A DNA stretch of 64,000 nt from Alphaproteobacteria bacterium (GCA_020049775.1 JAGVLO010000015.1:186001-250000); one strand, 5' to 3'. Shown: positions 56,141 through 63,870, numbered from the stretch's first letter. Notes: a model not told the origin generated them from the sequence alone. Translations and numbers: made by a program.

Positions 56141-56707
56141 TTACAGCTTTTGTGCCGTGATGTGAAACTCGACGCGCACTTCATTTTTAATGCTTTCGTC
56201 TTTTGCCCACTCGCCTTCACCGACATTAAAATCATTACGCATGATGGTGGCGCTGCCGCTGGCAACGGCAGATGTGTCATCCATTTTTTCCATTACAAAA
56301 TGCAAGGCAACGGGAAGCGTCTTGTTTTTAAGCGTTAGTGTGCCTTCTGCGGTATATTTATTGTCCTTTAAATGTGTGATGACAGTGGCTTTATATAGCG
56401 CTTTAGGGAAATCTTTAGCCGCGAACCACTCGGAGCCAGCCAGCGTCTGCGCAACGGACATGTCCGCCATGTGCAGGCTGGCAAGGTCTATTTCCACATC
56501 AATGCTACTTTTATCAAGCTGCTTCGGGTCAAATAGAATTTTAGCCGTAAATGTTTTGAATGTGCCTTCAAGCGGCGCGTTGTTCTGCGTGGTAATAAAT
56601 TTAAGGGAGCTTTTATCGGCGACAACACTATAGGTAGGCACATCCGCCAGAGCAGCGGGGATAAAACATAGCAGGCTAGCAACCAGCCATAGTATCGGAT
56701 TGCGCAT
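56141..56707 (-). CDS. YceI-like periplasmic lipocalin-fold protein
   Basis: A 188-residue exported protein: signal peptide about 1-21 (ending ALADVPTY), then a YceI beta barrel that binds isoprenoids such as ubiquinone (SSLKFITTQNNAPLEGTFKT; IDLASLHMADMSVAQTLAGS; MRNDFNVGEG). YceI proteins are commonly encoded with cytochrome b561, as here, with a 32-base overlap. The pair is out of place between portal and protease genes. Confidence 0.93.
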   Translation of the reverse strand: MRNPILWLVASLLCFIPAALADVPTYSVVADKSSLKFITTQNNAPLEGTFKTFTAKILFDPKQLDKSSIDVEIDLASLHMADMSVAQTLAGSEWFAAKDFPKALYKATVITHLKDNKYTAEGTLTLKNKTLPVALHFVMEKMDDTSAVASGSATIMRNDFNVGEGEWAKDESIKNEVRVEFHITAQKL

Positions 56708-57269
56708 AGGAATCGTCCTTCAGTTTGCCGTAAGGCAACATTCTTCTCAGAATATTATCTTTGTAAATAAAATGGTGCAGTAAAGCCGCGCCCGCATGTA
56801 ATGCAATGGTCGCCATCAGGCCCCACGCCATTAGTGCATGGGCTTCTTTAAAAAATCCCCTTAAGTCCTGTGATGGCCCAATGAGGTCAGGCATGGTGAA
56901 TAAACCAAACACCGAAACAGGATAGCCCGCCGCAGACGACATGGCCCAGCCGGAAAGTGGCATGGCGAACATGAAAAAATACAATAGCAGGTGCGCGCCA
57001 GTCGCCGCTTTCTTTTGCCATTGCTTAAGTGAATTCGGCATTAGCGGCGACTGGTTACGCAGTTTCCACACCAGCCGGAGCGCTGCAAGGAACAACACGA
57101 TGATGCCAATAGCTTTATGATTGCCTATCAGTTTGAGCTTGTCGGGGCTTGTGTCCATGTCGGCCATTATCAGTCCGATAATAATCAGCCCAATAATTAG
57201 AACGGCCATCAACCAGTGCAACAACTTGGTAATGCTTCCGTAAACCAGCGAATTATTTTTTAATGGCAT
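56676..57269 (-). CDS. Cytochrome b561 family protein
   Basis: A 197-residue four-span quinol-oxidising dihaem cytochrome of the bacterial b561 type. Haem-ligand histidines are visible in KLLHWLMAV, GNHKAIG, GAHLLLY and the C-terminal IALHAGAALLHHFIYKD. It probably moves electrons from ubiquinol to an acceptor such as superoxide. Coupled to YceI; inserted between the portal and protease genes. Confidence 0.93.
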   Translation of the reverse strand: MPLKNNSLVYGSITKLLHWLMAVLIIGLIIIGLIMADMDTSPDKLKLIGNHKAIGIIVLFLAALRLVWKLRNQSPLMPNSLKQWQKKAATGAHLLLYFFMFAMPLSGWAMSSAAGYPVSVFGLFTMPDLIGPSQDLRGFFKEAHALMAWGLMATIALHAGAALLHHFIYKDNILRRMLPYGKLKDDSYAQSDTMAGC

Positions 57270-57332
57270 AGGCTCACTGTCGTTATATCTGACAGTAGCA
57301 GATTGGCTTGTTTTTAATTTTGTCGCAAGTAT

Positions 57333-58604
57333 TTATGCGTCTGGCTTTACGGCGCGACGCTTTGGGCCATAGCCAACGGCGGCGCGCTTTTCATCTTCGG
57401 TCAGGAAGCTGGCTTTTTCCACCCTTTCCCAGATAAGCTGGTTACGACCGGCAAGTGCCGACACATTATCCGTATCCGGCACCAGTTCGGCGCGTTCATT
57501 GAACAAGAAAGGCAGCCAGTTGTTCAGGCCATCGGTGGTGGCCTGCACCAGCGGCAGCACCGTTTGCTCCCAAAGGGCGAGCCTTGCTTCCTGCAGGTTG
57601 GAATAGGTGTTGTCACCCGGTATGCCCAGCAATTGCGGCGGCACACCGAAGGCAAGCGCAATATCACGCGCAGAGGCGTGCTTGGCTTCGATAAAGTCCA
57701 TATCACGCGGGGACATGCTCATTTCTTTCCACTCAAGCCCGCCTTCAAGCAGTATTGGACGTCCTGCATTGGCTGCGCCTGTAAACTGTTCATCAATTTG
57801 CTGCTTCACGCGGTGGTATTGGTCTTCGGAAAGAACGGAGTTTCCGGTTTTATCGCCACGCACGACCAGCGCACCGCTTGGGCGTGCGCCATTCTGCAAT
57901 AGTGACTGATTCCATGCACCGGACTGGTTATGCTGATCTATGCTGTAGGCCGCCGCCTCTACAGGGGAAAGCCCATACCAGTCATTGAGCGGGTGGAACG
58001 TTTTTAAATGCAATATGCGAGAGCGGCCTGTGATGCGATCCACAGGGAAATCGATGCCCTGATTATTTACCGTATATCTATACCCCGCAGGCAACCCGCC
58101 CTTGCCCGCCAGCACTGCCACGCGGTCGGGCCGCAGCAGATGCAACTCTGCCGGAGGCCTGTCTTTGGGTCCGATAGACTGTACAAACGCGTTTCCGCTA
58201 ATCAGTAGATATTGATACATGGAGTGCAGGAACGCACCATTCGCCTGCGTGGGGTTGGGGCGCTTGAGTAATTCAATAATCGGGTGAGCGCTTGCTTCAC
58301 GCCGCGCACCGCGCTGACCTGTTATATATAAGGTAAAACCAACCGAGGCCGCCGCCCATGCCACCATATTGATAGAGCGGTTGGCAATAACGTTACGTAC
58401 ATAGGCTTCCATTGAAAACTGAGCGTAGTTCCTGTCCATCCATACCGGCTGGCCGGGCATGACCATATAGGAGCGCTGCTGCGAACTTCCATGCAACTCG
58501 CTATAAACCCCGCCATGTTTCTTTTCCGGCGTGGCGGCGAACCATCTATTCAGAAGTCTGGAAAATACGCTACCCCGTGCAGCATTGCCTTGCAGTGCCT
58601 TCAT
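57333..58604 (-). CDS. HK97-type portal protein (g3-like)
   Basis: A 423-residue portal. Features: SMEAYVRNVIANRSINMVA, HPIIELLKRPNPTQANGAFL, LRPDRVAVLAG, then FHPLNDWYGLSPVEAAAYSI and GVPPQLLGIPGDNTYSNLQE. ATG at 58604 has AAGGAG upstream; the frame stays open 17 codons further. Length is normal for the family. It is preceded by a terminator, so it has its own promoter between 58605 and 58720. Confidence 0.95.
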   Translation of the reverse strand: MKALQGNAARGSVFSRLLNRWFAATPEKKHGGVYSELHGSSQQRSYMVMPGQPVWMDRNYAQFSMEAYVRNVIANRSINMVAWAAASVGFTLYITGQRGARREASAHPIIELLKRPNPTQANGAFLHSMYQYLLISGNAFVQSIGPKDRPPAELHLLRPDRVAVLAGKGGLPAGYRYTVNNQGIDFPVDRITGRSRILHLKTFHPLNDWYGLSPVEAAAYSIDQHNQSGAWNQSLLQNGARPSGALVVRGDKTGNSVLSEDQYHRVKQQIDEQFTGAANAGRPILLEGGLEWKEMSMSPRDMDFIEAKHASARDIALAFGVPPQLLGIPGDNTYSNLQEARLALWEQTVLPLVQATTDGLNNWLPFLFNERAELVPDTDNVSALAGRNQLIWERVEKASFLTEDEKRAAVGYGPKRRAVKPDA

Positions 58605-58720
58605 GCCTGTCTCCTTGGAATAATATATGTGGGATTGTCTGCCAGCTGCGGTCACACGAAAGCCAGCGTATATTTAAGTTTGTAATGCGCGTTCTCGTGT
58701 CCCGGAAGGAGGAAAATGCA

Positions 58721-58748
58721 CAAAAGAAAAACCAGCCCGCAGGCTGGC
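58721..58748 (-). terminator. Intrinsic terminator before the portal gene
   Basis: On the minus strand CCAGCC and GGCTGG pair around a 4-base loop, followed by TTTTTCTTTT. It closes the short unit of the 93- and 59-residue genes and isolates the portal gene. Confidence 0.85.
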
Positions 58749-58791
58749 TTAAACTCTAAAGGGAATGATATTTTTTTCTTTTTCTTATTTA

Positions 58792-58971
58792 TTAGCGGCT
58801 GCGGCTGTTATCGCGCGTACCCATGCCGGCCTCACGAATGCTGTCCATCAATTCAGGCGGCGGCGGATTTTCAGCCATCAACGCTACAACATCTGCCTGC
58901 AAGCCACTCGAATTATTGCCTACTGCAGCTGTCAGTTCTTCCGTAGTTGCGCCACTCATGTCAATTGACAT
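58792..58971 (-). CDS. 59-residue hypothetical protein
   Basis: A short frame from ATG at 58971 to TAA at 58794, with a GGGAG ribosome-binding site and a terminator 44 bases after it. Composition (SGATTEELTAAVGNNSSGLQ ... ENPPPPELMDSIREAG) looks like a genuine small soluble protein, with a Pro run. It lies 14 bases after the 93-residue gene. In RcGTA a small unknown gene (g3.5) lies near the portal, but I see no clear homology. Confidence 0.65.
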   Translation of the reverse strand: MSIDMSGATTEELTAAVGNNSSGLQADVVALMAENPPPPELMDSIREAGMGTRDNSRSR

Positions 58972-58985
58972 AGCCCACTCCCGTA

Positions 58986-59267
58986 TTAGTTACGTTTTTC
59001 TTCTTGTTTTCTGACGAGGTCTTGTGCCACGTTCAAAGCAATTGCACGCACTTTTGCAGGCTGAACCAGCATGCCGTGTTCATCACGCACATTGGCAAAA
59101 AGACTGGTAAGCCAAGGACGTAATTTTTCGGCAACTTCCATAATGATGTTGCCTTTAGTCACGGGTACAGCACGTTTAACGACCTGTACCCCTCCCGCGC
59201 GGTTATCTGCGCTTTCGGTGTGGCTTTTCGCCTTTTCTACCCAATTATTAATAGCGTCGTTTGACAT
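58986..59267 (-). CDS. 93-residue hypothetical protein after the terminase
   Basis: Unrecognised soluble helical protein (MSNDAINNWVEKAKSHTESA; AVPVTKGNIIMEVAEKLRPW). It starts 62 bases downstream of a perfect TTAA-N7-TTAA box and forms a two-gene unit with the 59-residue protein. A packaging-related role is possible by position only. Confidence 0.6.
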   Translation of the reverse strand: MSNDAINNWVEKAKSHTESADNRAGGVQVVKRAVPVTKGNIIMEVAEKLRPWLTSLFANVRDEHGMLVQPAKVRAIALNVAQDLVRKQEEKRN

Positions 59268-59328
59268 AGCGATAACCGCAGATTTATTAATGTTTTATCT
59301 AATTATTAACGATAATACGTCAATAGAT

Positions 59329-59343
59329 TTAATAATAGGTTAA
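59329..59343. promoter_or_regulatory. Perfect CtrA-type box (TTAA-N7-TTAA)
   Basis: TTAATAATAGGTTAA lies in the AT-rich gap between the truncated terminase and the 93-residue gene, 62 bases upstream of that gene's start. CtrA controls GTA expression in Rhodobacter and relatives. In DNA of this composition one to three chance matches in 64 kb are expected, so this is suggestive only. Confidence 0.4.
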
Positions 59344-59369
59344 TATGGTAACTAATTTTAGCCGTACAA

Positions 59370-60347
59370 CTAAAGCACTCTAACCCTTAGTTTTTCTAAT
59401 ACACCCAGGCGTAGCCAATCGAGATACTGGGTTAGTGCATCCACCTGATCATCATGCATTCCATTCGGAAACCGGAGCAATTCATCTTCAAATGCAGCCA
59501 GCCATGGCGCATCTTCGGGCAGCACAAGCCTGCCTGCCTCGATCATGGCGGATACGGCGGCAAAGCGCGTTACCTTATCGTTCTTTGGCATCAGCCCGAT
59601 GACCGCTATTTCGCCTTCCCTGCGTAAATCCTGTATGAGCTGCTGGCCGCTGGCTTTGTCTTCCACCAGCACCGCGTGCGGTTTACAGCGCGTGTAAAGA
59701 TTATAGACGGACTTTTTCAGGTCGGGATATTCGCAGCGCATAACGGCAACATCGATCAGGTAGCTGCGTCCATCATGCTCATGAAATGTCAGGCACACGC
59801 TGGCATCATTGCGCGCACCCGATTTTATCGCCGTGTCCCAGCTTTGCACCCGCCGTGTAATATCCATAGGTACTGTCTTGTAGCGGCCAAACCACCAGGC
59901 ACGTAGCATGTTGCCTTCTTCCGGCACAGGTTGCTGCTGGAACTGTGCGGAAAATGCCATGCTGCCTAACTCCCTTTTTGTGCGCTCTATGGTTTCTGCA
60001 TTTTCGCGCCCATCATGAAGGAACTCGCCTATTTCACGTGTTTTACACACTGCGCCAAAATCATGCACTTCGCGGGCAGCCGCCACCATCGGCAGGCAAA
60101 GATGCTGCCACCCGCCTTTTTCCAGTAAATAGCCTGTTAAATCGTCCTGATGCAGGCGCTGCATCACCAGTACAATTACACCTTTTCGTTTGTCATTGAG
60201 CCTGCTGGCAAAGGTATGGTCGAACCATTGGTTGACCAGCTTGCGGTGCAGCGGGCTGATGGCCTGCATAGGGTTGATGGGATCGTCGAGAATCAGGAAA
60301 TTGCCGCCCTCGCCCGTTAAACTACCGCCGACGGATGGGCGCGCCAT
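59370..60347 (-). CDS. Terminase large subunit, N-terminally truncated (g2-like)
   Basis: A 325-residue remnant or variant of TerL. Present: GGSLTGEGGNFLILDDPI with the Walker B segment near residue 20, QRLHQDDLTGYLLEKGGWQH (coupling motif), and the RNase-H-like nuclease with acidic residues in VQSWDTAIKSG, VLVEDKASG and HDDQVDALTQYLDW. Missing: the first 150-200 residues with the Walker A P-loop. The frame continues only nine codons upstream (P-E-L-C-K-E-K-W-P) to a stop, and neither that region nor the other frames encode the absent part. No ribosome-binding site precedes its ATG. It may be a pseudogene, a deletion allele, or a nuclease-only protein. Confidence 0.88.
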   Translation of the reverse strand: MARPSVGGSLTGEGGNFLILDDPINPMQAISPLHRKLVNQWFDHTFASRLNDKRKGVIVLVMQRLHQDDLTGYLLEKGGWQHLCLPMVAAAREVHDFGAVCKTREIGEFLHDGRENAETIERTKRELGSMAFSAQFQQQPVPEEGNMLRAWWFGRYKTVPMDITRRVQSWDTAIKSGARNDASVCLTFHEHDGRSYLIDVAVMRCEYPDLKKSVYNLYTRCKPHAVLVEDKASGQQLIQDLRREGEIAVIGLMPKNDKVTRFAAVSAMIEAGRLVLPEDAPWLAAFEDELLRFPNGMHDDQVDALTQYLDWLRLGVLEKLRVRVL

Positions 60348-60577
60348 GGGCCATTTTTCCTTACATAGTTCTGGTTACGACCACATCACCCTAACCGCTA
60401 ATATATTGTTCAGGAATAGGAAACCGGCTGTCATAAATTGTACGCCATGTCGTCATATAGCTGTCACATTTCACTTAACCCCCGTGTAATAAGGCACTTA
60501 ATGGACAGTTCACACCGTTTGCCCCTGCCCTTTGGTATTCTGAATTTAAGAACACAACAAAAACTAAGGGCAAGAAA

Positions 60578-60769
60578 ATGGAAGCAGTTCATGAAATGTA
60601 CGAAGACCTCGGAGCGAGCGGTAACGTACTTGGCGGCCTCAGCCCCACCTTCCATACAAGCTCTACAGCCAGTCACTCCGCAGCCGATATAGACATTACC
60701 GCAGAACTGGCAAAGCTCGGCGCAGTCATCGCGAAGTTTAACCCCCGGGAAGTGAACATATGGGGTTAA
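60578..60769 (+). CDS. 63-residue hypothetical protein, divergent from the terminase
   Basis: ATG with an AAGGGCAAG ribosome-binding site. Sequence MYEDLGASGNVLGGLSPTFH, then a Ser/His/Ala stretch and a C-terminal helix (ITAELAKLGAVIAKFN). No known domain. Its 3' end overlaps the next gene by ten bases, indicating coupled expression. It begins a plus-strand set that runs to 62909. Confidence 0.6.
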   Translation: MEAVHEMYEDLGASGNVLGGLSPTFHTSSTASHSAADIDITAELAKLGAVIAKFNPREVNIWG

Positions 60770-61491
60770 TGAAATTCATCTACCACGAAGCCGGATCCGG
60801 ATACCAGCAGACACTGAAAAAACTCAGTGATGATTTCTGGGAGGGTATGGGCGGTAAACAGCCAGACAAATTTGAGTGTGAAAATGTTGACGCAGCAGGC
60901 GCACCTTCTCATACACCTGACGAATCACCCATTAGGTTAAAAGACCCAAACGAAGTGAATGGCATTGTGTTGCCGCAGAATGTAATCAATCAGCTGCGTC
61001 TTTTAGGCCTGCCTATCGAAGCATATACAGCCGGTGAATTGCAGGACGCAGTACTTGCCTGCTCTGCTGACGCAACACTGGTAGATGATCATGAGGGCAT
61101 TGGTCTTCGTGATAAACTTCGCCTTGATGGAAGTGAAAAAGAAGAACGCCGCCTGAGAAGGGAAGCACGCATCTGCAGAATGCAGGAAGAAGAAAAACAC
61201 CATTGTGATGAAATGCATAAAGAGCATTTGCTGATGGAAGAGCATGATGAATACACGATGTCAGATTTGCATCTTGATATTAGAACGCGTAATGAGCGTA
61301 TCCGCGAACGTCAGGAAGAACGCGCAAGGCGCAGAGCAACCAGGCCTGTAGAGAATATATTCACGGGCCTTAAGCTACTTTCTAACCCAATTGAAATTTC
61401 AGAGTGTGATGATTTTAGCCATGGCCTGAGTGCAATTCCCTACCTGCACATGCAGAAATGCCATGAGGCAACAGTAGCTTTCGCTGCCTAA
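60760..61491 (+). CDS. Hypothetical charged helical protein, 243 residues
   Basis: Not recognised. A central region of about 70 residues is very rich in Glu, Arg and His (EEERRLRR-type helix with KHHCDEMHKEHLLMEEHDEY) and would be a long charged coiled coil. The N-terminal region is Asp/Pro-rich and the C-terminal region less charged. Coupled to the preceding 63-residue gene. An AT-rich gap with the palindrome AGGATATATCCT follows. Confidence 0.65.
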   Translation: MGLMKFIYHEAGSGYQQTLKKLSDDFWEGMGGKQPDKFECENVDAAGAPSHTPDESPIRLKDPNEVNGIVLPQNVINQLRLLGLPIEAYTAGELQDAVLACSADATLVDDHEGIGLRDKLRLDGSEKEERRLRREARICRMQEEEKHHCDEMHKEHLLMEEHDEYTMSDLHLDIRTRNERIRERQEERARRRATRPVENIFTGLKLLSNPIEISECDDFSHGLSAIPYLHMQKCHEATVAFAA

Positions 61492-61667
61492 TTTCCCCCT
61501 TCCCGACAATGGATATTTCCTAATATCATCTGGATAAGTCGTATTCATAGGAATTTTATATTTTTTAATTAATCTATATATATCAATAGATATAAAATAG
61601 CCGTTGATACAAATTAGGATATATCCTATTTAGTGGGTAAATCTTATTATCTGGGGCGGGGATTTTG

Positions 61668-62087
61668 ATGGAAGGCATTCAGAAATCGAAAAAGAACACA
61701 AAAATGGTAAAAGCCACACCAATAGATTTCCTTGGCAAAACCTATGATAGCACACGTGGAGAAACAGCCCTGTGGTCAGCTGTCATTACGCAAGCGCTAA
61801 TGGACGCGCTCACCCGCTCCCGCAATCCCGAAGCCCTCTATAGTAAACACACGGCCATTGCATGGCTAACAGGCAACAGCAAGGATTTTATCATGGTGTG
61901 CCTGTGTGCCGGTTTTGAGCCGGATTATGTACGCAAGAAAGCAAAACGCGCTATCGCCTCGCCCCAGCGCTGGCGAGCCGAACCCGGAAAGGGCAAACGT
62001 TATCTGGAGCGCAAGAAATACCGCAACACAAAAAGCAGTAAATCTACGGAATCACCGCCAGTTGCACCCGTAAATGAATATGCATGA
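61668..62087 (+). CDS. Probable DNA-binding protein of a phage/GTA-associated type
   Basis: A 139-residue basic protein. The core NPEALYSKHTAIAWLTGNSK, then VCLCAGFEPDYVRKKAKRAI, is the pattern of a small protein class seen near phage and GTA genes in alphaproteobacteria, with a helical, likely DNA-binding fold; the C-terminus is Lys/Arg-rich. ATG at 61668 follows a GGGGCGGGG purine-rich site. It is the first of three closely spaced genes (61668-62909). Confidence 0.65.
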   Translation: MEGIQKSKKNTKMVKATPIDFLGKTYDSTRGETALWSAVITQALMDALTRSRNPEALYSKHTAIAWLTGNSKDFIMVCLCAGFEPDYVRKKAKRAIASPQRWRAEPGKGKRYLERKKYRNTKSSKSTESPPVAPVNEYA

Positions 62088-62106
62088 ATCAAGTAAGGAA
62101 TAAAAA

Positions 62107-62379
62107 ATGATATCATCACTATTAAATAATTCACTATCTGTGCAACCTTCGCGATTAAGCGAAATTGTTAGCTCTATTGCATCGGAATGCAGCCTTTCCA
62201 ACACGGAAGAGCGACAGCTTTATAGCGCAGTGAAACACCTCCCTGAAGATATCCTGTGCGCGGCTTATGTACATTTGCGCAGGCGGCATTTTGCATCGTT
62301 GCATTTTCTGCTGGCGGCATTGCATGAGTTTATAGCGCCTGAGTTACTTCATAGGAGCAATCACCATCAGGAGGTATAA
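62107..62379 (+). CDS. Hypothetical helical protein, 90 residues
   Basis: Unrecognised. Predicted by eye as four helices (LSEIVSSIASECSLSNTEER; LPEDILCAAYVHLRRRHFAS). It lies between the two putative DNA-binding proteins, and the AGGAGG ribosome-binding site of the next gene is within its last codons, so the three are one operon. Confidence 0.6.
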   Translation: MISSLLNNSLSVQPSRLSEIVSSIASECSLSNTEERQLYSAVKHLPEDILCAAYVHLRRRHFASLHFLLAALHEFIAPELLHRSNHHQEV

Positions 62380-62381
62380 TC

Positions 62382-62909
62382 ATGCCCTCAGTCAATGAAC
62401 CACATGCTGTAATATTGCGTTTTCCACGCAGGCGCGGCCGGCCAAGGATTATCCGCGCGGAAAAAGACCGTGGTACGCCCGAGCTGATTCAGAAAAAATG
62501 CATGGGAGAAACGTCGGAGGTACTGGATCTGTGCTTCGAGCGTAGGCTCATTACGCCGGAGCAGCACTGGTGTGGCATTCATTTGCGCTGGCTCTACACC
62601 CTGCGTTACGGTATTCCCACCATACGCGCCATAGACCCCACCCATATGGGGGGGCTTGAAACAAAAGCAAACGACCAGCAATGGCGTATCCAGCGTGAGA
62701 AAGAATATAGTGACGCCATTACATGCCTGAACAAGACCGGCCACGCGTCATTGCTGATGAGTATATGTATATATAATGAGAGGCCGCCATTGATGAACAG
62801 ATCAAAACTTACAGGTGCAAGGCAATCCAGGAGATCGCTGGCCTTCATTCATGCCCTTACCTTGGGACTAGATGCACTCCATGAGCATTGGAAGGCTACT
62901 CAAGACTAA
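62382..62909 (+). CDS. AT-hook-like DNA-binding protein of unknown role
   Basis: A 175-residue protein. An N-terminal RRRGRPRIIR is an AT-hook-type motif (core RGRP). The next block, GTPELIQKKCMGETSEVLDL followed by ITPEQHWCGIHLRWLYTLRY, is a compact helical domain conserved in proteins of this type in alphaproteobacteria as I recall it. A strong AGGAGG site precedes the ATG. Placement upstream of the pilin and divergent from the GTA genes makes a regulatory role plausible, but unproven. Confidence 0.65.
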   Translation: MPSVNEPHAVILRFPRRRGRPRIIRAEKDRGTPELIQKKCMGETSEVLDLCFERRLITPEQHWCGIHLRWLYTLRYGIPTIRAIDPTHMGGLETKANDQQWRIQREKEYSDAITCLNKTGHASLLMSICIYNERPPLMNRSKLTGARQSRRSLAFIHALTLGLDALHEHWKATQD

Positions 62910-63241
62910 AAAAACGCGTGGTTAATATGATAAGTTAATCGTATTTTTTCGCAAAAATTATTTAAAATCACATTTAGTTAGCCATATTAGTTAATTATCT
63001 TTGCATAAAAAAGCGTATTTGTGCTTATGATTCATAACGCATATTTACAATTGTCGTTAACCTCGAGTGATGCGTTAATATCAATTTAAGTAAAAATTTA
63101 GACTTTTTTTACTCAAAACGCATTGAAATTAAATAAGAAAATAGCGTTTTTTAACTTGTGGGCCTCACCGCTTTTTGATACATTAATAATTAGCTGATGA
63201 GTTCAGCGTTTTTAGGTTAAAAAGTAAAAGGAGTAATGACC
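62910..63241. other. 332-base AT-rich gene-free region upstream of the pilin
   Basis: No coding frame was seen. It holds the CtrA-type box at 63075-63089, further single TTAA elements, and five A-rich GCGT/ACGC words (for example AAAACGC near 63115 and GCGTTTTTT near 63150, which form an inverted pair). It is the likely promoter and regulatory region of the Flp pilin. Confidence 0.6.
63075..63089. promoter_or_regulatory. Perfect CtrA-type box upstream of the Flp pilin
   Basis: TTAATATCAATTTAA matches TTAA-N7-TTAA exactly, 153 bases before the pilin ATG. Caulobacter pilA is a known CtrA-activated gene, so this site is biologically reasonable. Confidence 0.6.
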
Positions 63242-63403
63242 ATGACAAACATGATTCGCTTTCTGAAAGATGAAGATGGTGCAACCGCTATTGAGTACGG
63301 CCTTATCGCTGCTCTGATTTCCGTTGCTGCCATCACCGCAATGGGCGCTCTGGGTAGTGCGCTTACCACTCTGTTCAATAACGTAGCGACCAACCTGCGT
63401 TAA
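63242..63403 (+). CDS. Flp/Fap-type pilin
   Basis: A 53-residue type IVb pilin subunit: short basic leader (MTNMIRFLKDEDG), the conserved ATAIEYGLIAAL processing and helix region, then a hydrophobic helix and a short tail ending TNLR. Prepilin peptidase would cut before the A/T-A-I-E segment, leaving Glu at position five. Built by a Tad secretion system located elsewhere. AAGGAG site at proper distance; own terminator 30 bases after the stop. Confidence 0.96.
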   Translation: MTNMIRFLKDEDGATAIEYGLIAALISVAAITAMGALGSALTTLFNNVATNLR

Positions 63404-63432
63404 TTGACAGAAGGGTAGAAACCCACTGAAAA

Positions 63433-63462
63433 GACCCGCCCCCTAAAAAGGGCGGGTTTTTT
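63433..63462 (+). terminator. Intrinsic terminator after the pilin gene
   Basis: ACCCGCCC and GGGCGGGT pair around an 8-base CCTAAAAA-type loop, followed by six T residues. Confidence 0.93.
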
Positions 63463-63516
63463 AATGTCGTGTAATTGTGTTTTGACACCACATATAGATT
63501 GATGTAGTGTGTGTTT

Positions 63517-63870
63517 ATGCAATATGTAGGTTATTGTAAGAACTTTACCTTCCTGCCGGCGGCTTCAAACGATAATGATGACTTGCTGGCCCTTTCTGTC
63601 CCCTCTTATGATCTGGCCTTTATTCGCGATATAAAGCGCCATTTAAGGCATGAGAATGCCCAAAGCGGGATTTTGCTCAGCTCACGCAAAGAGCGTCGCT
63701 TTTTCCAGGAAGTCGTGGATGCCGAGCGTTATATCATTTTGCGCTATTTTACCATCAACACACCGGAAGATGTCCTGCGTAGCCTGAAACGGCACATTCT
63801 GGACCATTACTTCTTCCCGCGCATGAAGCGTAAACACAAAAACAAGCGGATGAAAAAGCCCGCTGACTAA
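63517..63870 (+). CDS. Hypothetical protein, 117 residues, basic C-terminus
   Basis: Unrecognised. Mixed alpha/beta (LALSVPSYDLAFIRDIKRHL; RRFFQEVVDAERYIILRYFT) with a Lys/Arg-rich tail (MKRKHKNKRMKKPAD) that suggests nucleic-acid contact. ATG at 63517 is used; a GTG six bases earlier is possible. It meets the opposed gene at 63867 tail to tail with a four-base overlap. Confidence 0.6.
   Translation: MQYVGYCKNFTFLPAASNDNDDLLALSVPSYDLAFIRDIKRHLRHENAQSGILLSSRKERRFFQEVVDAERYIILRYFTINTPEDVLRSLKRHILDHYFFPRMKRKHKNKRMKKPAD

Larger units (their letters stand above)
32752..60347 (-). other. Gene-transfer-agent-like cluster with interspersed cargo
   Basis: On the minus strand the order terminase, portal, prohead protease, HK97 capsid, connector, head closure, DUF3168, TP901-1-type tail protein, DUF2460, DUF2163, NlpC/P60 and TIM-barrel host-specificity protein matches RcGTA g2 to g15. 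A lysozyme and fibre-like proteins follow. No integrase, replication or repressor gene is present, which favours a GTA over an active prophage. Non-GTA genes sit at most junctions, some antisense, and terminators divide the cluster. No g10 or g11 homologue was recognised, and the terminase is N-terminally truncated. Confidence 0.85.

Noticed and set aside
32752-60347. An intact temperate prophage
   Set aside because: No integrase, repressor, replication or attachment-site signals were found, and gene order and families match GTA; the terminase is incomplete.
60438-60692. An 84-codon plus-strand frame upstream of the 63-residue gene
   Set aside because: It overlaps the better-supported 63-residue gene in another frame and has an unlikely composition.
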